This document shows, piece after piece, positions 55,484-62,729 of a DNA stretch of 64,000 bases. The stretch comes from Streptomyces longisporoflavus (GTDB taxonomy: Bacteria; Actinomycetota; Actinomycetes; Streptomycetales; Streptomycetaceae). The notes below the pieces were generated by a model. That model ran no database searches and had not been told where the DNA came from. It saw only the letters and a program-made list of their open reading frames with translations. Position 1 is the stretch's first letter, and every line of letters begins with the position of its first letter. The stretch lies in the NCBI RefSeq assembly GCF_014649775.1, contig NZ_BMTR01000010.1, positions 186,001-250,000 on the forward strand, read 5' to 3'. Position numbers and translations under genes: made by a program.

Positions 55484-56043
55484 AGATCACCAGCGCCACG
55501 CCCAAAGATCTGGACCACCTGCTCGCCTTTCGGCAGGAGGCCGCAGCCTGGATCAGCCGTCTCGGCATTGACCAGTGGAGCCGTCCCTATCCCGCTGATC
55601 GGCTGTTGAAGACCATCGAGCAGGGCACCGTGTTCATGCTCAGGGACGGCACAAAGACTGCCGGAACCCTCACCCTCACCCCTGAAGCTGAAGAGGGGTT
55701 GTGGACGGAGGAGGAGTTGGCGGAGCCGTCGTTGTTCGTCAACAAGCTGACGGTGTCACGCGACTACGCAGGCGAGAACTGGGGCGGTCGGTTGCTGGAT
55801 TGGGCGAGCGCCCGCGGGTACCGAGCAGGCGCCAAGTGGATTCGCCTCGACGCCTGGACGACCAACGAGCCGCTCCAGCGCTACTACTTGGATCACGGCT
55901 TCCAGCATGTGCGCACTGTCCTACAAGGCAACGCCGTCAACGGCGGACCACGTGTCTCAGGCTGGCTAGCCCAACGTGCCACCTCAGAAGCCGACCACGG
56001 CCTCGCCGACGAGACGCCCAGTCCTCAGCCCATGAATGCCTGA
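55480..56043 (+). CDS. GNAT acetyltransferase coupled to the GntR gene
   Basis: A 187-residue acetyltransferase: KITSATPKDLDHLLAFRQEA, then FVNKLTVSRDYAGENWGGRLLDWASARG (acyl-CoA motif, ~residues 85-112) and WIRLDAWTTNEPLQRYYLDHGF. The GTG start overlaps the gntR stop by 4 bp, so both are made together. In pSAM2 this kind of position is taken by other control genes; here acetylation may tune the regulator or act on a small molecule (inference). Substrate unknown. Confidence 0.83.
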   Translation: MKITSATPKDLDHLLAFRQEAAAWISRLGIDQWSRPYPADRLLKTIEQGTVFMLRDGTKTAGTLTLTPEAEEGLWTEEELAEPSLFVNKLTVSRDYAGENWGGRLLDWASARGYRAGAKWIRLDAWTTNEPLQRYYLDHGFQHVRTVLQGNAVNGGPRVSGWLAQRATSEADHGLADETPSPQPMNA

Positions 56044-56320
56044 GCTGTTACAAGTTTCTCTACCTCATCAAGCACCCGGCTGCGCTCCGCTCCGCCGGGC
56101 GGGCTTCCCGGCTCCGCTCGGGGCTGCCGCTCCTGCCTCCGGCCCGCTCCGCCCCGGCTGCGCCGACGCCCGCCCACACATGGATAGGGGCCGGGGCCAT
56201 GAGCCGAACATCGTAACCACGGCGGCCCCGGTCAAGGACATGCCTCCGGCGGGGGCGCTCTGGCTCCGGGATGGCGGGGGCGCCGCTTGCGAGTGCCGGC
56301 CGAATGGGGCGGGCGTAGGG

Positions 56321-56472
56321 AGCTCCCATCCCGTCTGCCATCGACCCAGGCAGAGCCGAGCAGACGCGGCCCAGGGCGTCAAGGTCGTTCGTACAGTGGG
56401 GCGCTCCACCTTGACGCCCTGAACCACGCCCGCTCCACGGTGTGTGGGTCGACGGCAGACGGGATGGGAGCT
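56321..56472. repeat. 152-nt nested inverted repeat
   Basis: Outer arms of 28 bp (56321-56348 and 56445-56472, one mismatch) and inner perfect arms of 14 bp (56372-56385 and 56408-56421) share one centre. The two spacers between outer and inner arms are both 23 nt. The whole can fold as one long stem-loop with a 22-nt loop. Confidence 0.85.
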
Positions 56473-56550
56473 GGGGTGAGTAGTGAGTTGATGTTGGACA
56501 GCAAGCGAACCGCCGGGTAACCCAGATGTGGTGCACGTCACTACAGAGAG

Positions 56551-56657
56551 TTATCCACAGTCTGTGCCACAGGTCGCCCACAGGCATGTGCACGAACGGC
56601 AAGCCCTCACGCAGCGTAAACGCCGACTTGCCCACAGGATGGTCGACCTTGTCCACA
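56551..56657 (+). promoter_or_regulatory. DnaA-box-like cluster in the AICE
   Basis: TTATCCACA at 56551, TTGCCCACA at 56628 and TTGTCCACA at 56649, all in the same orientation. Two are perfect DnaA consensus. Confidence 0.55.
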
Positions 56658-56828
56658 TCGGCGCCCACAGCGCGAGGTCAACTCGCAGAAACCCAGGTCA
56701 AGTTGGCTACACGCTTGGGGCGCGAATCTGTCAGTGCAGTGCCCTAACGTGGCGAGGCAACAGGAAGGGCGCGCCCACCCCTTGGCGAAGGAATACAGGC
56801 GCGCCCCAACTTCGACCCTGGAGGACTC

Positions 56829-57083
56829 ATGCCCTTCCCGGCTCTTGGTGGCTTCCCGCTACCGGGCAACCACCCGCTTGGTACCTTCGCACGCTCCACT
56901 GACAGTCGCAACGATTCCTTGATCATCTTGGGGGTTGTGCTCGCTTGCGTGATCAACGGCGACACGGTCTCTAGCATCCTGGAGCAGAGCACCCGGCTCG
57001 CTGTGGTTGTCTGCGTGCTGATCATCGTGCGTGCGTTGGCCCCGACGCTTGAGCGTCGAGCGCAAAGGACGCTCGTGGAGTAG
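56829..57083 (+). CDS. Small AICE membrane protein, unknown
   Basis: An 84-residue protein, MPFPALGGFPLPGNHPLG with hydrophobic segments DSLIILGVVLACVINGDTV and STRLAVVVCVLIIVRALAP, ending RRAQRTLVE. Two membrane helices are likely. ATG follows CTGGAGGA, a good ribosome site. A hairpin lies 55 bp downstream. Function unknown. Confidence 0.65.
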   Translation: MPFPALGGFPLPGNHPLGTFARSTDSRNDSLIILGVVLACVINGDTVSSILEQSTRLAVVVCVLIIVRALAPTLERRAQRTLVE

Positions 57084-57138
57084 CCGACTCGCGACGGCAC
57101 CCATGCCCAAGCACGCCCGTGCCATAGCGCTACGGCGG

Positions 57139-57171
57139 AGGCCCCTGTCTGGTTTGCCCGGTCAGGGGCCT
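57139..57171. terminator. Hairpin after the small membrane protein
   Basis: A perfect 9-bp stem (AGGCCCCTG/CAGGGGCCT) with a 15-nt loop, between convergent small genes. Confidence 0.55.
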
Positions 57172-57234
57172 TCAAGCCGCGCGGCGGGTGATGTGACCCA
57201 AAGGTGACTCGCGGTACGACGGTCCAAGGATTGG

Positions 57235-57453
57235 CTACTCGGGTTCGCCCCGCGTCGGGCGCTTCGGGCAGTGTGGGCCGCACTCATACACCTCGATAGA
57301 CAAGTCGTGCGCATCGGCGTTTCCTTCAGCGCGGCCGGCCGACCTGGCTCCTTCCCCAAGAAGCTCGCCGCACCAGCAGCAGTACCAGCCGAGGTACTGC
57401 CATGCGTTGAGTTCCCGTGCGGGTGGCGGCTTCGGCCGCCAGGCCTCAGTCAT
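57235..57453 (-). CDS. Small Cys-rich AICE protein
   Basis: A 72-residue protein, MTEAWRPKPPPARELNAW, then WYCCWCGELLGEG and a later YECGPHCPKR. It has five Cys and one His in a zinc-ribbon-like spacing. The ATG overlaps the stop of the following-strand partner (ATGA), so the two are translated together. Unknown function. Confidence 0.6.
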   Translation of the reverse strand: MTEAWRPKPPPARELNAWQYLGWYCCWCGELLGEGARSAGRAEGNADAHDLSIEVYECGPHCPKRPTRGEPE

Positions 57454-57692
57454 GGCTGGTCGGCGTAGGGGACCAGCTCGTACTCTTCGCGGCAGGGGAC
57501 GCAGGCGAACTGCACGCCGCCCGGTCCGGAGCCCTGCTCCTGCACGTTGATGACGCGGGTATCGGCGCTATAGCCGCGGTGCCAAGAGCAGTAGCCGTAG
57601 ATGACCGGCGCCATCGTGGCCGTGTTCGGGCTGTCCGGGGCGTTCTGGTCCTGCGTACCCTCGTCCACGTCGACTCCATCCCAGTCGTCCAC
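57450..57692 (-). CDS. Small CxxH/CxxC protein, coupled to the Cys-rich gene
   Basis: An 80-residue acidic protein, MDDWDGVDVDEGTQDQN through YGYCSWHRGYSADTR and FACVPCREEYELVPYADQP. CxxH and CxxC suggest one zinc site. It lies upstream of, and overlaps by 4 bp, the Cys-rich gene. Unknown function. Confidence 0.6.
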   Translation of the reverse strand: MDDWDGVDVDEGTQDQNAPDSPNTATMAPVIYGYCSWHRGYSADTRVINVQEQGSGPGGVQFACVPCREEYELVPYADQP

Positions 57693-57746
57693 GCCCCTGG
57701 GTCGTTCGCGCGATCGCAGGGTGCTGTGCGTTCACGCAGCGTAGTA

Positions 57747-57813
57747 CTAGCTAGCTAGGGTAGCTAGGCCAGTCAGGCAATCTCGTCTCGCTGATCAGGC
57801 CTGTACTGCCTAG
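57747..57813. promoter_or_regulatory. CTAG-rich operator-like region before the small GntR gene
   Basis: CTAGCTAGCTAG (57747-57758, a perfect 12-bp palindrome), TAGCTAGG (57761-57768) and a further CTAG at 57810. CTAG is very rare in Streptomyces DNA, so five in 67 bp points to a selected binding site, likely for the GntR protein encoded next. Confidence 0.5.
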
Positions 57814-57822
57814 TTTCGGATC

Positions 57823-58059
57823 ATGGATTGGAAGCCGGACATCCCGCGATGGAAGCAGGTGTACGCGCTCTTCGAGCAGCGGATTGCCGATGGGGAGTAC
57901 CCGCCGGGGAGCCAGCTGCCGGGCGTGCTCGCGATCCAGGACGAGTTCGGCATCGCGCAGATGACGGCCCGGCGCGTCCTCACCGAGCTACGGGAAGCTG
58001 GACTCGCGCAGATGCAGCCGGGCATCGGGACCTTTGTCACCGAGCTTCCCAAGCCGTAG
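57823..58059 (+). CDS. Short GntR-type winged-helix regulator
   Basis: A 78-residue protein that is only the winged helix: PRWKQVYALFEQRIADGEYPPGSQLP, GVLAIQDEFGIAQMTARRVL and LREAGLAQMQPGIGTFV. There is no effector domain. Such stand-alone GntR domains are frequent in Streptomyces. It is preceded by the CTAG-rich palindrome and followed 85 bp later by the membrane protein gene. Confidence 0.82.
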   Translation: MDWKPDIPRWKQVYALFEQRIADGEYPPGSQLPGVLAIQDEFGIAQMTARRVLTELREAGLAQMQPGIGTFVTELPKP

Positions 58060-58144
58060 CTGTCACCGCCCGAAGATGCTCCGTCGACCACGTGCGGCAT
58101 CTGGCAGCATGAGCGGTGTCGATCGTTCAAGTACAGGGGGAGCT

Positions 58145-58687
58145 GTGCAAGAGGCGTTGATCGGGCTCTTCGGTGTCGTCTTGGGCCTAGGCGGAAGCAC
58201 TTGGACCACGTTGTGGACGAACCGGCAGAACCGCCAAGGCCTTGAAGCGGAGCGGCTTCAGGCTCGGCAGGAAGAGGCGACCCGAGAGATTCGGCAAGCC
58301 TTGATCTCCATTCACCACATGAAGGCCGACCTGACGACCGACCCCGGCCCCTACTACGAGACCCCGGAGTCTGTTGCAGAGCTTCGCCGCCACATCCACA
58401 CGATCGACACCTATGCCTTCGTGCTTGCCTCGGCAGAGCTGCGTGCCCGACTAAGGGGTGCGACGCAGATCATGTGGTACTGGGAACATCTCAACGAAGG
58501 CCCCGGACACCCCGTTTGGCACGCGGTGGACGATGCCGGTGAGTGCATAGGCGCACATCTTCGAGGGGAAAAGCTCCCGGAGGAACCGACTGCTGTGAAG
58601 CGTTGCCGCGAAGAGGCGGAGAGGCTCGAAGCCTTCGAACCGCCGGATGACGTTTGGCTGAGTTGTCAAGAGCACCCGCCTTTCTGA
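58145..58687 (+). CDS. N-terminally anchored cytoplasmic protein, unknown
   Basis: A 180-residue protein with an N-terminal membrane helix (ALIGLFGVVLGLGGSTWTTLW), then a helical cytoplasmic region (RQGLEAERLQARQEEATREIRQALISIHHM) and a charged end. The GTG start at 58145 has GGGGGAG upstream and removes an unlikely Ser/Arg-rich extension. I recognise the style (short TM plus helical domain, common in Streptomyces accessory regions) but no function. It is the last gene before attR. Confidence 0.65.
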   Translation: MQEALIGLFGVVLGLGGSTWTTLWTNRQNRQGLEAERLQARQEEATREIRQALISIHHMKADLTTDPGPYYETPESVAELRRHIHTIDTYAFVLASAELRARLRGATQIMWYWEHLNEGPGHPVWHAVDDAGECIGAHLRGEKLPEEPTAVKRCREEAERLEAFEPPDDVWLSCQEHPPF

Positions 58688-58800
58688 CATCAGCGGATGA
58701 CACCAACAAGCGCGAACACTGCCGACCAAGGCCGTACCTCAGCGGAAGGCCGCCCCTTGGCACCTTAGGGTTTGGCGTGGTTGAAGATGGCCGTGATCGA

Positions 58801-58844
58801 CCTGATAAGGATGAGGCCACAGGTTCAAATCCTGTTAGCCCCAC
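58801..58844 (+). repeat. attR: attR, 44-bp att repeat (displaced native tRNA-Ile 3' end)
   Basis: Identical to 47704-47747. After it the native sequence reads CCCCACAG, so the original tRNA gene did not encode CCA. Confidence 0.93.
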
Positions 58845-58846
58845 AG

Positions 58847-58894
58847 ATACGAAGAAGACCCCCGGCCCGTATCGGCCGGGGGTCTTCTTCGTAT
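58847..58894. terminator. Native terminator downstream of tRNA-Ile / DUF6344 gene
   Basis: A perfect 21-bp stem with a 6-nt loop, immediately after attR. It was the original tRNA-Ile terminator and now follows the displaced tRNA end. It also lies just past the end of the leftward DUF6344 gene. Confidence 0.85.
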
Positions 58895-58953
58895 GTCTGC
58901 GGGGCGCTCCGCGGTGCTCCGGGGAGCTGCGGCCGGGTCGGCCGGGGTCGTGA

Positions 58954-59283
58954 CTACGGCTCTGCGGCGAGTCTGCTCGGATGGGCCTCGGCCTCGATCG
59001 CCGTCTCCGTGTCGTCCGAGGGGAGGTGGCGGCAGCTGGGCGATGATCCGTGTGCCTCGGCGCGGATGCGCTGCTTCATCGTGGGCGGCAGGGACCGTTC
59101 GTACGCTGCTGCCCAGTAGGCCGCCAGCGGAGCCGTCATGGTCGGCGCGCTCTTGCATGTTTCCGTGGCCTGCTGCACCGGCGTGGCCGCCGCTGCCGTC
59201 GTGGTGAATCCCAGCGTGGCGAAGAACGCGAGGAAGGCGGTGATGAGCGTGGTCCACAGCTTCATGGCCTTGGAGCCGGTCAT
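58954..59283 (-). CDS. DUF6344-like secreted protein
   Basis: A 109-residue protein with a signal peptide (LWTTLITAFLAFFATLGFTTTAAAA) and a conserved C-terminal part, RSLPPTMKQRIRAEAHGSSPSCRHLP, which I recall as typical of the DUF6344 family of Streptomyces. Start at ATG 59283; the ATG six codons in is an alternative. It is divergent from the DLW-39 gene. Function unknown. Confidence 0.75.
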   Translation of the reverse strand: MTGSKAMKLWTTLITAFLAFFATLGFTTTAAAATPVQQATETCKSAPTMTAPLAAYWAAAYERSLPPTMKQRIRAEAHGSSPSCRHLPSDDTETAIEAEAHPSRLAAEP

Positions 59284-59620
59284 GGCTTCTCACTTTCGGG
59301 TTGGGCGATTTGCGTACTTTCCTCATGATGTGTATGTGGGGCCGAGAGTGGGGGACCGACGCTCGTGGCGCGGCGATGTTCAGATGAACACCACCCGAAT
59401 GGCCTTAAAAGGCCCCTGAGGCGCCCGGGAGAGGCTCGGGTGAGGTCAGGAGCGTCGAACGTCTCAGCGGGCCGTGAGGCGGCGAAGGGGCGCCGATGCC
59501 CGATTCGACTGCTGTGTTCGGGGCGGGAGTTGGGGTGGATCCAGGTCACCGATCGATATCGATCGGTGTGTATAGTCGGGCGCCAGAGGTCCCTTACGTC
59601 AAGAAAGACGAGGTCGCGCG
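59284..59620. promoter_or_regulatory. DUF6344 / DLW-39 divergent region with a 22-bp palindrome
   Basis: A 337-bp gene-free stretch. A perfect palindrome CACCGATCGAT/ATCGATCGGTG lies at 59547-59568, followed directly by TATAGT (59571-59576), a good -10 for the DLW-39 gene. The rest shows nothing clear. Confidence 0.5.
59547..59568. promoter_or_regulatory. 22-bp palindrome overlapping the DLW-39 promoter
   Basis: A perfect palindrome placed where the -35/spacer of a promoter with -10 TATAGT would be. It is probably a repressor operator. Confidence 0.5.
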
Positions 59621-59749
59621 GTGAAGAAGCTTCTCCTGGTCGCACTGGCCGCCATCGGCGGGCTCCTCGTGTACCGCCAGATCCAGGCGGATCGCGCCGA
59701 GCAGGATCTGTGGACGGAGGCGACTGACTCCGTGCCCACGGGTTCGTGA
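59621..59749 (+). CDS. DLW-39 family small protein
   Basis: A 42-residue protein, MKKLLLVALAAIGGLLVYRQ and then IQADRAEQDLWTEATDSVP. One membrane helix is followed by the Asp-Leu-Trp motif that gives the family its name. The GTG start follows GAGGT. It is found near the origin in many actinobacteria; function unknown. A hairpin follows 22 bp after the stop. Confidence 0.88.
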   Translation: MKKLLLVALAAIGGLLVYRQIQADRAEQDLWTEATDSVPTGS

Positions 59750-59770
59750 GTACTGACAACAGTCTCTTTA

Positions 59771-59804
59771 CAGGGCCCCGGTCGCTTCTGCGGCCGGGGC
59801 CCTG
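59771..59804 (+). terminator. Terminator after the DLW-39 gene
   Basis: A perfect 11-bp stem (CAGGGCCCCGG and complement) with a 12-nt loop. Confidence 0.75.
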
Positions 59805-59952
59805 TGCTGTCCGGATCTCTTCCTTCCCGCCGGGCTCCACACCCGTTGGATTTGCGTGCGCAAGTCATCGCCTTGCGTGAGCAAAGGTTGTCGAGTGTCC
59901 GCGGGGGCATAGTGGGCGGGACGGCTGTGGCATCGGGGAGGGGTGGCACGTG

Positions 59953-61266
59953 ATGGGGCGGCTGTGCAGGGGCCGGGCGACTCCGGCCGCGGGGGTGGCG
60001 CTGTGCGTGGTGATGGCGCTGCCGGGGGCCGCCGCGGCGGACACCACGAGCCCGTACGCCTTCGCCGACCGGGCTGTGCTGGTCGAGGGCGCGAAGAACA
60101 GCATGGGCAGCACGAAACTCTCGCCCGGCTCGACGTACAAGAGCTCCCTCGCCCGCGGCGGGAAGGTCTACTACCAGCTCCAACTCGACGCCAGGGAGAC
60201 CGTGTACGTCTCGGCGACCGCCGTTCCCGGCCCGGATTCCAGGGTCGTCTACGGAGACGGCGTCGAGGTTTCCTTACAGGACGCGAACGGCAACAACTGC
60301 AACTCATCGGACGCCCGGTTCGGTACGTCGCAGAGCCCGCGGCCCATCACCGCCTGGGCGGTACGGGAAGCGGGCCCCGCCGGGAACAGGTGCAAGGCGG
60401 CCGGTACGTACTACGTAGTGGTCGAGCGGAACACCCGGCCCGGATCCAGTACGGAGACGTGGGACACGGAACTCCGGGTCGTCTCGGAGCCCGGGGTGGC
60501 CAAGGGCGCCTCCACGACGCCGCCGGACACGTGGAACTCCGCCTCGCCCACGCCTCCCGCAGGCGCGCGCAAGGAGCGCAGGGGCGGCACGGGCTTCAAC
60601 GACGCCCGCGCGCTGCGGACGGGCGTCTGGGGAGACCGGATCGAGCCCGGCCAGACGCTCTTCTACCGGGTGCCGGTCGACTGGGGGCAGCAGATCTCCG
60701 CGAGCGCCGAACTGGGCAGTGCGAGCGGGGGCGGGGACGAGTACATCCCCGCGGCGCTCGTCCTGTCACTGTCCAATCCGGTACGCGCACGCGTCGACGA
60801 AGCCGATACGGCCTACGACGGCAGGCAGAAAACGACCGCTCTCGACCCTAGGGCGCCCGTCGCGTACGAGAATCGCTACTCCCCGATCGACGGCGTGACC
60901 GGGACGCGGGTCGCCGGGTGGTACTACCTCGCGGTCCATCTCACTCCGAAGGTCGCGGAACAGTTCGGCGAGGGGGCGCTGGACCTGACGCTGCGGGTGA
61001 GCGTCGACGGCACCGCGAAGGAGGGGCCCGCGTACGTGGGGGCGGCGCGGCCCGCGGACCAGTTCAGCGTCACGGGGCAGGACGAGGATGCCGCCGAGCG
61101 GGGGGAGACGGAAGCGGGGGGCGGCGATGACGGAAGCGGGGGCGGCAGTGGTGATGGCGGCAGTGGCGCCATGAAGGTGATCGCCGCCGGTGGGTTCGGC
61201 GCCGGGACCCTGCTGCTGATGATCCTGGGCGTGTGGACGCTGGTGGGGCGGAGGCGGGCGGCTTGA
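59953..61266 (+). CDS. Secreted, C-terminally anchored protein, unknown
   Basis: A 437-residue protein with a signal peptide (ATPAAGVALCVVMALPGAAAA), a large extracellular part and one C-terminal membrane helix (VIAAGGFGAGTLLLMILGVWTLVG). The extracellular part has two similar beta-rich halves, each opening with a GSTYKSSLARGGKVYYQ/ GQTLFYRVPVDWGQQ type stretch. A Gly/Asp/Ser-rich spacer precedes the helix, and the end is Arg-rich. This is a common actinobacterial surface-protein layout; function unknown. It is convergent with the kinase gene. Confidence 0.75.
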   Translation: MGRLCRGRATPAAGVALCVVMALPGAAAADTTSPYAFADRAVLVEGAKNSMGSTKLSPGSTYKSSLARGGKVYYQLQLDARETVYVSATAVPGPDSRVVYGDGVEVSLQDANGNNCNSSDARFGTSQSPRPITAWAVREAGPAGNRCKAAGTYYVVVERNTRPGSSTETWDTELRVVSEPGVAKGASTTPPDTWNSASPTPPAGARKERRGGTGFNDARALRTGVWGDRIEPGQTLFYRVPVDWGQQISASAELGSASGGGDEYIPAALVLSLSNPVRARVDEADTAYDGRQKTTALDPRAPVAYENRYSPIDGVTGTRVAGWYYLAVHLTPKVAEQFGEGALDLTLRVSVDGTAKEGPAYVGAARPADQFSVTGQDEDAAERGETEAGGGDDGSGGGSGDGGSGAMKVIAAGGFGAGTLLLMILGVWTLVGRRRAA

Positions 61267-61309
61267 TGCGGGGCGCCTGGTGCGGGGGCGGACTGATGCG
61301 GGGCGCTGA

Positions 61310-62680
61310 TCAGGTCTGCGCCAGGGCCCAGAAGCCCACCGCGAAGCAGGCGAGCGCGGCCAGCAGCATCGGGATCGCCACCTTCGCGGGCGGTCCCGCT
61401 CGTCGTTTCTGCCTCCGCCGTCGCGAAGCCGGCCGGTCCTGGAGCGGCTCCTGCGGGGTCTCGGCGGCGTACGGATAAGGAGCGGCGGGCACGTGATGCC
61501 CCGATGGTGTCACGGAGGGTGACGGCTCGTAGGTCCGTAACTGGCTGAGGGCGTGCGCCGGGACCTGGACCGGGACCTGAGCAGGGGCCGGTGCCGGCAC
61601 CGGGATCTGAGCCGGAACCGGGGGCGGTGTCGCCGGCGGCTGTGGCAGCGGCAGCGCTTGCGGTTGCGGCTGTTGCTGCGGCTGTGGCTGCTGCGGCGGC
61701 GGAGTCGGTGGCCGTGAAGGCGGGAAGCTGCCCGTCTGCGGCGCAGAGAAGGGCGGGGGCGGTACGGCGGGGGGAGCGAAGTCCGGCGGCGGTGGGGCCT
61801 TTAGAGGGCCTTCGGGGCCGAAACCCCGTGGCAGCGGACCCAGTTGGTCGTAGATTTCGACGATCACGTCGTCGGGTCCGGGCTCGGGCAGCAACTCGGC
61901 GGCCGCGAGCAACGCCTTGCGCGCGCCCGTGGCGGTGCTGAACCGCGCGTTCGGATCCGGCTGGAGGAGCGTGGCGATGACCTGCCACAGCGGCTCGGGC
62001 ACACCCTGCGGCGCTCCAGGCGTGCCGTGCGCGGCGAAGTGCTCGATCAGGGCCTGGGTGTCCGGCTTGGCGCCCTCAAGGAGATACAGGGCCACCAGGC
62101 CGACGGCGAAGAGATCGGCGGGGAAGTCCGGGTCGGCGCCCAGCATCTGCTCCGGAGCGAAGTAGCCGGGCGTACCCACCACACGGTCTGTCTCGGTCAG
62201 TCGCGGCTCGCCGAGCCGCATCGAGATACCGAAGTCGGAGAGCCGCAGATGCGGGCGCGCGGTGCCCGTCGCTTCCAGCAGAATGTTGGCCGGTTTGATG
62301 TCACGGTGCACGACCCCCTCGGCGTGCACCGCGGCGAGACCGGAGAGCAACTGGTCCAGGAGCGTGCAGACCAGGCGGGGCGGCAGCGGACCGTAATCCC
62401 CGATCACATGGGCCAGCGAGCCGCCGGCGACCAGGGCCATGGTGAACAGGACCTTGTCGTCGTCGGCGGCCCAACTGGCGGGCGCGAGCACATGAGGGTG
62501 GTCGATCCGCAGCGCCTGCTCCCGCACGAAGCGCAGCAGCGCGTGCGCGTCGCTCTGTTGCAGGACCTTGGCGGCCACATACCGGCGCCGCCGGTGGTCC
62601 CAGGCGCGCCAGACCGCTCCGACTCCCCCACGGCCGATCGGGTCGACCAGTTCGTAGCGGCCTGCGAAGACCTCACCCAT
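61310..62680 (-). CDS. Serine/threonine protein kinase (PknB-type)
   Basis: A 456-residue kinase. Residues ~1-260 form the catalytic domain: PIGRGGVGAVWRAWD (P loop), YVAAKVLQ (Lys), VVHRDIKPANILL (catalytic loop), LRLSDFGISM (DFG) and GTPGYFAPEQ. A long Pro/Gln-rich linker follows, then one C-terminal membrane helix (VAIPMLLAALACFAVGFWAL) with almost nothing outside, so it lacks the PASTA sensor of PknB. ATG 62680 is chosen over the upstream frame. The HTH gene lies 49 bp upstream on the same strand. Confidence 0.92.
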   Translation of the reverse strand: MGEVFAGRYELVDPIGRGGVGAVWRAWDHRRRRYVAAKVLQQSDAHALLRFVREQALRIDHPHVLAPASWAADDDKVLFTMALVAGGSLAHVIGDYGPLPPRLVCTLLDQLLSGLAAVHAEGVVHRDIKPANILLEATGTARPHLRLSDFGISMRLGEPRLTETDRVVGTPGYFAPEQMLGADPDFPADLFAVGLVALYLLEGAKPDTQALIEHFAAHGTPGAPQGVPEPLWQVIATLLQPDPNARFSTATGARKALLAAAELLPEPGPDDVIVEIYDQLGPLPRGFGPEGPLKAPPPPDFAPPAVPPPPFSAPQTGSFPPSRPPTPPPQQPQPQQQPQPQALPLPQPPATPPPVPAQIPVPAPAPAQVPVQVPAHALSQLRTYEPSPSVTPSGHHVPAAPYPYAAETPQEPLQDRPASRRRRQKRRAGPPAKVAIPMLLAALACFAVGFWALAQT

Positions 62681-62729
62681 GGTCGCGCATTGCTTCCTCT
62701 CCGGGCCGCCCGGTGGCCCGGCCGGCGGC

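Larger units (their letters stand above)
56044..56828. other. Gene-free AICE segment with repeats and DnaA boxes
   Basis: A 785-bp stretch with no credible gene. It holds four GCTCCGC repeats with small hairpins (56084-56152), a 152-nt nested inverted repeat (56321-56472), and DnaA-box-like sequences: TTATCCACA (56551), TTGCCCACA (56628) and TTGTCCACA (56649). The pattern fits a replication or transfer origin of the element. Confidence 0.55.
47704..58844. mobile_element. Actinomycete integrative and conjugative element (AICE) in tRNA-Ile
   Basis: An 11.1-kb element bounded by identical 44-bp repeats, the left one completing the tRNA gene. It carries all the modules expected of a pSAM2-type AICE: integrase, excisionase, RepSA-like initiator, a single FtsK-like TraB transfer protein, Spd-like spread proteins and a GntR regulator. 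Transfer by such elements uses double-stranded DNA moved by TraB alone. All modules look intact, so it may be active. It inserts about 10 kb from oriC, between the gyrase operon and the DUF6344 gene. Confidence 0.93.
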
